Positions 53,072 through 61,818 of a stretch of 64,000 nucleotides of DNA are shown here, piece by piece. How positions within the stretch are numbered: position 1 is the stretch's first letter; every line of letters begins with the position of its first letter. The notes under the pieces are model-generated. The model was not told the origin of the DNA. It did no database searches and was given only the letters and a program-made list of their open reading frames with translations. The position numbers and the translations under genes are program-made. Source of the DNA: Tuctoria greenei (Eukaryota; Streptophyta; Magnoliopsida; Poales; Poaceae); assembly GCA_036927565.1 (NCBI GenBank), contig JAYESD010000009.1, positions 166,306,929-166,370,928 on the forward strand, read 5' to 3'.

Positions 53072-53403
53072 GCTCTCGGACCCCTTTTTGGTGTCTTGAT
53101 GCCAAGGGGGGAGAAGAGTTAGAGGAGTCAGGGGGAGGAGTGTATTAGTCTTAGGGGGAGTCTTTATCTGTTTTTATCTATATCCTTTGGTGTGCTTGCT
53201 ACTCTTGTAATATTAATTGAGCACTTTTCCACTTGTGACATTTGCTTATGTTATTAATCGATTGAGCTTTTCGCGCCCTTAATTTCATTTGATTCCTACA
53301 AGTTAAATGTGTCTTATCTTGTATTCATTGCATATCTACTTAAGTAGTGTACTATAAAATTCATCACTATTGCGCTTTCATTGTTGTGTTGTCATCAATC
53401 ACC

Positions 53404-53417
53404 AAAAAGGGGGAGAT
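53404..53417 (+). other. Polypurine tract of E6
   Basis: AAAAAGGGGGAGAT, same as in E2. Confidence 0.9.
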
Positions 53418-54822
53418 TGAAAGCATCTAGGCCCCATGAGGTACGGTTTCGGTGATTAATGACAACCATTCGATTTTACTAATGAATTTGTGAATGCAAG
53501 GTCCCAATAATCACTCAATCAAATGAAATCAAAATGTCATTGGAGACCCATATAAAATCAACTTATAAGATCAAATAAATCATATGAAGACAAGAAGTGA
53601 AAGCTCTAATTTGACATCATTCAATGCTTGAAGATCATTAGAACAACATTTCAAACAAGTGTCAAAGAGGTCACATGTTCAAATTTCAAAAGAACAACTC
53701 AAAACAACTCGAAGTCAACAAGATGAATACACCGGATCATCCGATGATTTCAGAGATGATTACATCGGTCGAGTTGTGTCAACAGAAGAAGAAGACCTCA
53801 GAGCAGAGCACTCACCAGATCATCCGATGTATGGCTCAGCTACATCGGTCCATCAGTACAGTTTGCAACATCATTGGACCAAGTGTAGCACCAGATCATC
53901 CGATGTATAGCAATTTACACATCGGTCGATTACTCCAGTAAGCATCAAGGTTGAGTCAATTCTGGAGAAAGAGCCACCGGATCATCCGATGATGAAGATG
54001 AAGTTACATCGGTCTAACAACGGTCATATCTGACACCATGACGTCAGCCAACTTAATTTGACTGATGATAACAAAGGGGGAGACATCGGATCATCCGGTG
54101 TACACAATAAAGTTCTGTCAGCCTACTTTTCCAACGGCTATTTCGGAGAGGTTGGCTATAAATCCCCCCTTAACCAGTCATTACGCCAAGTCTTGATACT
54201 CAGAAGCTAACAACACATCCAAAAGCACTCAAGATCAAGAGCCTACACTTCTACACCCATTAGACCACTTGTATAGGCTAGATCTAGCTAGAGAAAAGCT
54301 TGTGTGCGTCCATTCTCGGTGATTGGAGTCTCTAGACTAGTGAGAGCCGTGAGGGAGTGCATTCTCGGTTATTGCATTCACCTTGTAACATTGGAGGTTG
54401 AAGAGATCCTTCCGGAGCTTGCCAAGGTGTTTGTGGAAGCCCGGAAGATCAAGGATTGTACAAGGTTTGAGCTCCACCTTGCCGGAGATGGCGAACGGAG
54501 AAGAATAGTGAAGACCCCCTTGTCTCGGTGACTTGGGAGTGGCAAAACCCTTCGGTGGGTGCCACAACGTGGACGTAGGAAGATCCTTGTGATCTTGCCG
54601 AACCACGGGATAAACTCCGTGTCTCCGTGTCCTTTGAGCGTTTGCATCCCTCTCCCTCCTTTTTACATTTATGCAATCTTCATTCCGCAACTTAAATTTA
54701 CGTTGATTGCATAGATTAATCGCATAGGGAATTGGGCTTTAAATCGTTAGTTTTTAATTGCCTTAAAATTTGAAAGAAAGCCCAATTCACCCCCCTCCCT
54801 CTTGGGCGTTTCGATCCTTACA
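53418..54822 (+). mobile_element. 3' LTR of E6
   Basis: TGAAAGCATCTAGG to CGATCCTTACA, 1405 bp. It contains five CGGATCATCCGATG-type motifs, each followed 15-40 bp later by ACATCGGTC, except the last (53730-54105), instead of the CGGACTAGTCCG array of E1 and E2. Ends with TTCACCCCCCTCCCTCTTGGGCG. The right border lies 18 bp from the TATA box of the peptide gene. Confidence 0.88.
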
Positions 54823-54840
54823 ATGGGATCGTTGAGCTTC

Positions 54841-54848
54841 TATATAAA
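54841..54848 (+). promoter_or_regulatory. TATA box of the cysteine-rich peptide gene
   Basis: TATATAAA in GCTTCTATATAAACAACTTC. Only 18 bp separate it from the E6 LTR end, so all upstream promoter sequence is now transposon DNA. The leader runs from about 54875 to 54981 and, after the TRIM, 57062-57066. Confidence 0.6.
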
Positions 54849-54981
54849 CAACTTCATGTTGGAACAAGAATGTGATACGAAGAGGAGCAACAATTATCTT
54901 GTCTTCTTGGTACGAAAAACAAGAACACCGATAGTAGCTTCATAGGATCACTTGTCAAGACCAAGAATATTAGGATCAAAT

Positions 54982-55120
54982 TGTTATGAATATTGGATCT
55001 TCAGATCTTGTATTATTGAGGAGTTCGGAGACCTCTATAAATAGATGTACAAGGGTGACAAATATGTAAGTAAGTCCCTAATACATCATCTAATATCATA
55101 TCACTATTATACCTCTAACA
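54982..55120 (-). mobile_element. TRIM LTR (3' in element orientation)
   Basis: 139 bp, about 90% like its partner by eye. It has the ACCTCTATAAATAGATG block also seen in the partner. Confidence 0.9.
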
Positions 55121-55972
55121 CCCCCCTCAAACTCAAGGTGCATCAAGAACATTGAGTTTGAAGAGATAAAAATCATGCTAAGAGCCACAAAGATGATCTA
55201 AAAGGTAGTCCCACTCTGCAAACGCCGATATAGATGAAACAGCAAAACGGGAGCCGGCAAAACTGGCACGCGCAACGGAAGACGAAGCCAGTCAAGCTCC
55301 CAAACGTGCTGCGAATCACGCCGACGAGGATCAGTACCAACCAGAGATCGTCCATGAGCACTCACAGAGTCGTAAACCATACATATATAGATGCATCCGA
55401 GGAACCCAATCACGGCTATTACTGCAGTTGAAAAACACACCGCATAGCTGGAATTCCGACCAAAAGAGAAAGTCATCATTATGAAGATGACCAAAACGGC
55501 AAGATGCAAACATATGCAGTGGCAGACAACGACGAGAGCGTAAAAGAAGTGGCGCAGACAACTTTTTTTTTTAGGCGTAAGCGGAGCTCCCGAATCAACG
55601 ATGGACCAAGACGACACAGGCAACCAAAAGAAAGCGCCTCCATCCGCCGCCACCTGATTTTTTTTTGTTGACGAAGCGCAAACAACAGAACGCAAAACAA
55701 ATGAAGCCGATGGAGACGAGATCACCACTAGTTGAACGAAACCGAAGACGTTTGTCGGTCACAGCGGAGGCAGCCACGGTCCACGCGGCCTGTGGAACTC
55801 CGAGGCAAGGCCAAAACTCCAAGGCAAGGCCAACACGGCAACAGGCAAGCCAGCTTGAAGCTTGCATGCACCACAAGCACGTGGATTTGGATGCTGACCA
55901 GGAAGAAGCGACCGAGTGGATCAGGATGGAGTCCAAATCAGACGAGGAAGACAAGGCCCATTGTGCTCCTCC

Positions 55973-56495
55973 TACCTCCAACCCCCTCGATCCTGGCTCC
56001 GCGCCGCCCCTGAGTCGCTCGAGCTCATGCAGATCCTCCTCCGGCGCGTCGACCGCCAACTCGCGCTCCTCGGCCTCTCCCTCGCCGCCGCGGAGTTCGC
56101 CTTCACCGAGCCCCACTCCAACCGCCTCAAGCTCCGCCTCCGCCTCCGTCGCGAGGTCCTCCACGGTGTCACGGTGGAGCAGCCCCACGTCGTGGAGTTC
56201 ACCGTCCACGATCGCCTCTGCGACGGCTGCGGCGGGGCTCAGGCCAACCCGGACCGGTGGACCGCCGTCGTGCACGTGCGCCAGCGCGCGTCGCACCGCC
56301 GCACGTTCCTCCACCTCGAGCAGCAGCTCATCAGGCACGGCGCCGCGGACACGGCCATCCGCGTGGACGCCGCGGTCGGCGGGCTCGACTTCTTCTTCGC
56401 GTCGCGCTCCCACGCGTCCCGCCTCGTGGACTTCGTCTCCTCCGTGGCGCCCGCTCGCGTCGGCACCGCGAAGCAGCTCGTCTCGCACGACAACG
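55973..56495 (+). pseudogene. NMD3: Captured fragment of NMD3 (60S ribosomal export protein)
   Basis: About 174 uninterrupted codons match the N-terminal region of eukaryotic NMD3, the adaptor that exports 60S subunits through CRM1. Diagnostic stretches: YLQPPRSWLRAAPESLELM, EFAFTEPHSNRLKLRLRLRR, EVLHGVTVEQPHVVEFTVHD, QANPDRWTAVVHVRQRASHR, RTFLHLEQQLIRHGAA and AKQLVSHDN. The family cysteine pair before YLQPP is lost and one of the LC..C pair is altered (LCDGCGGAQ), so a zinc-binding fold is doubtful. Homology ends at about 56495; the open frame runs on to 56629 with unrelated residues. No introns, promoter or C-terminal NES/NLS part. Sense for NMD3 is antisense for the TRIM. Confidence 0.88.
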
Positions 56496-56905
56496 GGCGG
56501 CACCGGGGCTCACGAGCACGCGCGGGCCGTACAGCGCCACCGAGTCGATGCCGGATCTCCACCTGGTGCTTTGAATCGCGCGCTTCAGATCAGCATTTGA
56601 TCTCCACCTGGTACAGCACCACCATTTGATCTTTTCTTCTCGCAGCCTCGAAAATCGCCGTGTTCGCTGCCTTTCTGATCAGCTAGGGTTTGATTAAAAA
56701 AATTCTGGCATGTCGGCTCCAGAAGACGGACCCTAGATGCGGAGGCGACGCCAGCAGATGGAGCGCTATACGACCTCGACAGGCGGCGCCACCAGACGGA
56801 GCGAAAACGCAATGGGATCGACCGGCGGTGGCGGGATTGATCGGCAAAGCACCTCACGAAGAGGAACCGCCGCCGTCGGAAAACAAAATTAAAGATCTAA
56901 AATCT

Positions 56906-56917
56906 AACTCTGATACT
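56906..56917 (-). other. Primer-binding site of the TRIM
   Basis: Minus strand TAGTATCAGAGT directly after the LTR. Ten of twelve bases match the plant tRNA-iMet site. Confidence 0.75.
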
Positions 56918-57056
56918 ATGTTATAAATATTAGATCTTCAGATCTTGTATTATTAAGGAGGTCAGAGACCTCCATAAATAGATGTAAAGGGTGACAAATA
57001 TGCAAGTAAATCTCTAATACATTATCTAATATCATATAACTATTATACCTCTAACA
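56918..57056 (-). mobile_element. TRIM LTR (5' in element orientation)
   Basis: 139-bp partner of 54982-55120. Ends 10 bp before the peptide-gene ATG. Confidence 0.9.
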
Positions 57057-57066
57057 CAAATCTCTG

Positions 57067-57433
57067 ATGGTTATTGTATTGTTCTTTCTGCTTACCATCA
57101 TGGTTTCCACCACGCCATCATGTGGCCAAGAAATCAACGGTACGTATACCTATTTCTATTTTCTTAAATGTTTATATCAATTAACCAAAAATAACCTTCT
57201 TTGATTTCTATTGTGGTATATGTGTAGTCCAAGGTCTAGTCCAAAGTCGCAACAAACAGGCACCGCCACCACCACCGAGGGAAATTTGTGTTCATTATTA
57301 TCTATGTAACCCAGCTGATTGCCGAAGGTATTGTATACATAAGTACTCCCTCGGTAGAATAACAAAGGGTTTTCGCTGCAGGCGTGCATCTTCAGAGTGC
57401 TGCTGCCAGGTACAGCCAAATAGGCAAATGTAA
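57067..57433 (+). CDS. Secreted cysteine-rich (defensin-like) peptide, two exons
   Basis: Exon 1 is 57067-57139; an 88-bp AT-rich GT-AG intron (57140-57227) interrupts the 25th codon after its first base (phase 1); exon 2 is 57228-57433 with TAA at 57431-57433. The product is 92 residues: an N-terminal hydrophobic signal peptide (MVIVLFFLLTIMVSTT), a short P-rich linker, then eight cysteines at 45, 51, 56, 60, 75, 82, 83 and 84 (C-x5-C-x4-C-x3-C-x14-C-x6-CCC). The CxxxC and CxC spacing plus a phase-1 intron after the signal peptide are typical of plant defensin-like genes. Poly(A) signals follow at once. The ATG lies 10 bp after a TRIM in the leader, so native expression is doubtful. The exact subfamily is not recognised; secretion and disulfide folding are inferred. 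Confidence 0.72.
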
Positions 57434-57459
57434 TGCATCAATCAGTTTGATGCAATCTT

Positions 57460-57469
57460 AATAAATAAA
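57460..57469 (+). terminator. Poly(A) signals of the peptide gene
   Basis: Overlapping AATAAATAAA starts 27 bp after the stop codon. Confidence 0.6.
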
Positions 57470-58253
57470 CATGTTATCTTTCAGTTATGGAATAAAGTTC
57501 ATCATTTCATTGACACTGTACCGGCAATGACAGCATGTCTGGGATTCTGATGTCTTGTTGTTTGATGAACTTGGCTAGCTCAATTTTACGTATGTTGTGG
57601 GCAACATAAGTAACTACACAGTGACATAATGTCTCGAGAGTGTCGTCAGCACAAAATAGACAGATTGGAGAAAAGCGCCTGTATTAACAAAATGGAGTAC
57701 AACAATTAATGGACTCTAATACTCAGGAACCCACACTAAATGGTGTTCGCTGCTAATAGAAGCCCATTGCCCCCTTTGGTGTCGAAATAAAGCAGGAGAC
57801 GAAACTGTTCACCTAATTAAAGCTTCTGCATCCAACCCACAGTTGATGAAAGTCCAATCCGAGCTTTTTGCCCCATTAATGCGTAAATTCCATGATCCAA
57901 TACATGACAAAAGCAGCCAGGAATTCATCTTTCGAACCCTGCATAAATAACAGCATGTAAAGAAAAATCTTGAAAATTTGCTTAACTAGAGAAGAGGAAA
58001 ATAAGATAGTATGATGCATATGCACACAAGGAGAGGGAGAGTAGGGTGTACCGTTAAAGCCAAATCATGAGAGCATCTTAATTTTCATAGAATTAACTAT
58101 CCTACAAGAGTAAAGAGCCATGACTACTTGCAGACATGGGAACATGCATGACCAACTTCTTGTACTATGAAATCCAAGTCAATTCAGGGTGACAAATCAA
58201 AACCTTGGGTGGCCATACATACATATATAGGGAGGGAGGAGTGGGGGACAAAA
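57470..58253 (+). other. Flank with a possible minus-strand last exon
   Basis: Mostly without coding frames. On the minus strand 57938-57876 is a 20-residue exon-like frame (GSKDEFLAAFVMYWIMEFTH, then stop) directly after an acceptor-like TTATGCAG. No upstream exon is recognised. It may be a truncated neighbour gene. Confidence 0.3.
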
Positions 58254-58329
58254 AATCCTGCACTTATCATCCACAGATCAAGAGTTATTGCAACTATTAG
58301 AGAAGAAAGACTTAATTGATTAACCCCAA

Positions 58330-58351
58330 GGGGGGGGGGGGGGGGGGGGGG
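58330..58351 (+). repeat. G22 homopolymer in E9 LTR
   Basis: 22 consecutive G. Length may be unreliable in assemblies. Confidence 0.85.
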
Positions 58352-58453
58352 ACAATACATATAAATAGACCCAAGGGTGGGCTGGTACATGGGCCTAGCC
58401 CAAAACACCTAAAGGTACACAAATATTCCAACACTCCCTCGCAGTCTCAACAT

Positions 58454-60500
58454 CTAGCCACAACAGACGTTGAGACTGGACAGAAACTCTGAAAACAGCG
58501 ACGACGGGAGACCCTTCGTGAAGATGTCGGCGAACTGCGACGTCGTGGGAACGTGGAGAACCCGAACCTCGCCACGTGCAACCCGCTCACAAACGAAGTG
58601 GAGGTCGATCTCTACATGCTTCGTGCGCTGATGCTGGACGAGGTTGGTGGAGAAGTAGACGGCGCTGACATTGTCGCAGTAGACCAACGTGCTCCGAGGG
58701 ACGAGGTAGTGGAGCTCCTGCAGCAGCTGGTGGAGCCAGGCGGCCTCACCCACACCGTTTGTCACGGCGTGGCACTCCGCCTCAGCACTCGAACGAGACA
58801 ACACAGGTTGCCGCTTCGAGGACCAGGCCGCCCAAGAAGACAGCGTTGCCAGAGGTGGATCGACGGGTGTTGGGACAACCAGTCCAGTCAGCATCAGTGT
58901 AGACGACCAACTCCGAGGGTGAGTCACGTCGAAGAAGGAGGCCTTAGTCGAGGGTGCCGCACAGGTACCGGTGGATCCGCTTCACAGCTGTGAGGTGCGG
59001 CTCCGCGGGTCATGCATGTGAAGACACACCTGCTGAACCGCGTAGGAGATGTCCGACCTGGTGAAGGTGAGGTACTGAAGTGCACCTGCAAGACTCCTTT
59101 AGGTGGTCGGGTCACTAACAGGTGTCCCGTCGGCAGAAGAGACCTTAACCTGAGTATCCACCGGCGCGGAGCACGACTTACACTCAGTCATGCCCGCTCG
59201 CTCGAGGATGTCCAGACAGTACTGCCGCTGGTAAAGAAACAGACGACCTGGTCGGTCCTCGAGGCAACACCCAGGAAGTGGTGGAGCTGGTCCAGGTCCT
59301 TCATGGCGAACTCTTGTTGTAAAGCAAAGATAGTACGCTGAAGAAGAGTCGGACTGGACGCTGTCAGCACAATATCATCGACGTACAGGAGAAGGTAGGC
59401 AGTGTCACCCTCTTGTCGATGGACAAACAGTGACGTGTCCGACTTGGCTTCAACAAAGCCCAACGAGACCAGAAAGGAGGCGAACCGGTTGTACCAGGCT
59501 CGGGGTGCTTGCTTCAGACCATACAAGGATTTGTTCAGCTTACAGACCATGTCTGGATGAGCTGAATCAACAAACCCTGTCGGCTGACAGCACTACACTG
59601 TCTCCGTCAGAGTACCGTGGAGGAAGGCATTCTTGACATCCAGCTGGTGGACAGACCAAGAACGTGAGAGAGCCAGCGACAAAACGGTGTGAACCGTCGC
59701 CGGCTTCACCACAGGACTGAAGGTCTCATCGTAGTCCACTCCAGGTCACTGAGTAAAGCCCCGAAGTACCCATCAAACCTTATATCTCTCCAGAGAGCCA
59801 TTTGTCTTCCTCTTATGTGTGAGCACCCACTTGTCTGTGACAATATTGCCACGAGTGGGACGAGGAACAAGGTCCCACGACCGGTTGGCAAGTAGGACCG
59901 CATACTCTTCCTCCATAGCACGACGCAAGTGAGGGTCGGCGAGAGCACTATGGACGGAAGACGGTATAGGCGATACTGAAGAGGAGGCAGACGGTGGAGG
60001 CTTTGTCGACGAGAGGACGACCTCGGAGAAACGCTCAACAGGCCGGAGGACCCCAGCTGCACGTCGAGTAACCATCGGGTGAACGTGCCCTGGGTCCCGG
60101 TGGAGCAAAGGCAAGTGGTACACCGGGGGCTCGGCACGAGAAGGAGTCGGGTCACATACCCGCTCTCGTCGCTGGTAGACAAGAGCAGGATCGGCAAACC
60201 ATGGTGTCGTGGCCGCGTGTGGCGCGGCTCGTGACGCCGGAGACGCCAGGGTCGCGCGTGGCGCGACAGTAGAGGTCGGAGACGTCGGGGCCGCGCGTGG
60301 CGCGACAGTAGAGGTCGGAGACGTCGGGGCCGCGCGTGGAGCGATAGTAGAGGTCGGAGACGTCGGGGCCGCGCGTGGCGCGACAGAGGAGGTCGGAGAC
60401 GCCGGGGCTACGGGAGGTGCAACCAATGGCACCTGAGTCGCCGGTACTGCACGGGGTGCAACTGTCGGTGGTTTGGAACCGGCAGATCTCCCTACACTGC
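58454..60500 (-). pseudogene. pol: pol of copia element E9 (linker, RT, RNase H), broken
   Basis: From the right: a P/A/T/S-rich linker with 13-residue repeats (APTSPTSTVAPRA), then MVTRRAAG and the RT start (MEEEYAVLLANRSWDLVPRP, TDKWVLTHKRK; to about 59773), RT core (VCKLNKSLYGLKQAPRAWYN, LLLYVDDIVLTASS, DLDQLHHFLG; 59188-59550) and RNase H (WSSKRQPVLSRSSAEAECHA, CDNVSAVYFSTN, HQRTKHVEIDLHFVCERV, FADIFTKGLPS; 58454-58860). Frame changes near 59700, 59560, 59280 and 58930 break it. gag, protease and integrase are missing. Confidence 0.85.
60242..60397 (-). repeat. Four 39-bp tandem repeats in E9 pol linker
   Basis: Units start at 60242, 60281, 60320 and 60359, with degenerate partial copies on both sides. 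GC-rich, encoding 13 residues each. Confidence 0.9.
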
Positions 60501-60505
60501 TAAAG

Positions 60506-61283
60506 TGATAGGGGAGTTTGATGTTCGGTGTGGGCGCGCAGAGATTCAAGAAGGTGAGTAGGAATTGACACAGGAGACACAAGAGTTTACGTGGTTCGGG
60601 CCGCCTGAGCGTAATACCCTACTCCACGGATGTGTTGGTGTTGTATTAGCTGTATGAGCTTGTGTTGAGCGTCAATGGCGTATGTGTTTGTGTCTCGAAC
60701 GTGTCGTCGGCCTGTCCTTTTATAGTACAAGAGCAGGCCGTTACAAATTAGTCTGGCCCGACATGTGGCCCCGGCGGTTACTAGTATTCATACACGTTTA
60801 ATTGCCCTTAATGACCCTGTAACGGGCTTTGACAGCACCGTTACTGGTGTTAAGATCGTCCGTTTAAGTGCCATTAATACGGTATTAATGACACTTAATT
60901 GGGTCTTGAAGTCCTTGATTCCCCTTTGAAGATCCGGAGCCGTTGCGGGGTCTTCCGGAGGTTAGGGGTTGAAGATCCGACGATTGGACACGTGGCAGCT
61001 CCGGAACATACCGTGGGAAACAGGGAGCTCCGGAGCTACCTGACACGTGTCAGGTCCGGAGCTTCTCTCGGTCTGGGGTTAAGTCCGGAGGTGCCATTTT
61101 GTTACGTGGTCCGGAGCTTCCCCCTTGTGGGTGGTAGCTCCGGTTTGATAGTACACGTGGCGACCTTAGGATTAACCATGTTGGAGAAGCGGGTGGGCCT
61201 CCAAAGGTCTTCAAATCAAGTAGATGACTTTTCTTGGAGATCTTTGTAACCTCAAGGGGTGTACGATTTTTAGGGTACCGACA
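60506..61283 (-). mobile_element. 3' LTR of E5
   Basis: 778 bp. TATA-like ACTATAAAAGG on the minus strand at about 60715-60725. It shares with E3 and the LARD the start TGTYGGTACC and a CCCGAACCACGTAAA block near the end. Confidence 0.8.
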
Positions 61284-61298
61284 GTGGCCCCCTGGACC
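61284..61298 (-). other. Polypurine tract of E5
   Basis: Minus-strand GGTCCAGGGGGCCAC directly before TGTCGG. Confidence 0.75.
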
Positions 61299-61818
61299 TA
61301 CCTCCGGGGAAGACCACTGGGGTGAAGTCATTCCGCCGGAGGTGGGTCCATCCTGGCAACTTTTGAACTGAGTATTCAGGGGTCTTTGAAGGTGTCGTTG
61401 GCGAGGACTTGGAGTTAAATCCTCGTCGCGTGGCGTATCCCGCGTGCGGCAAATGAGATCTTTGGCGTGCGGATCTCACGCAATTGAAGGTCGCCGGTTC
61501 CCGATACGAAAACCGTATCGGTTCCGCGCGCCTTGTCAGGCCGCCGCCTTCGGGTTTCCCGCCTCATGATGACAACCGTTCGCCTGGGTAAGAACCTCGA
61601 CTTGATCGTCGGGGTGGTCCCGGGCCCCCTTGTCATCGGCTGGGTGGAATTTTTGAGTGGTATCTTCGACTTCCTTGCGGTTTCCATCCAAGCGTTGCGA
61701 GGGCTTACTTAAGAAGGAAAGCGCGCACCGTCGGAAGTTCTTCACGCCTCCCATCTGTTCTTGCGCTTAAACTCCCAACTTGTGTTTCGCTTTTCTTCTT
61801 TTGCCTAGCTGTGCCGCG
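61299..61818 (+). other. Intervening region between PPT and accessory gene
   Basis: About 520 bp, homologous in part to E3 7982-8470 (for example the GGCGCGCGGAACCGA block). It should contain the promoter of the accessory gene; no clear TATA box was recognised. Confidence 0.45.

Larger units (their letters stand above)
54982..57056 (-). mobile_element. TRIM-type LTR element carrying an NMD3 fragment
   Basis: Two 139-bp terminal direct repeats (54982-55120, 56918-57056), TGTTAT...CTCTAACA, with a perfect duplication CAAAT (54977-54981, 57057-57061). On the minus strand the LTR end is followed by TAGTATCAGAGT (+56906-56917), a tRNA-iMet-like primer site, and the other LTR is preceded by a G-run (+55121-55130), fixing the orientation as minus. 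The 1.8-kb interior has no gag or pol. It holds an NMD3-derived frame on the plus strand. Total 2075 bp. Confidence 0.92.
58259..60505 (-). mobile_element. Copia element E9, 5'-truncated
   Basis: Minus-strand pol with a short 3' LTR at the left (58259-58433, TGTTGGAATATTTG on the minus strand, 175 bp) preceded by GAGGGAG as PPT. On the right it is cut by the E5 LTR at 60506. A different copia lineage from E1/E2 and E8. Confidence 0.75.

Noticed and set aside
56239..56562. Minus-strand frames opposite the NMD3 fragment
   Set aside because: Shadows of the GC-rich NMD3 coding sequence; the plus frame matches a known protein.
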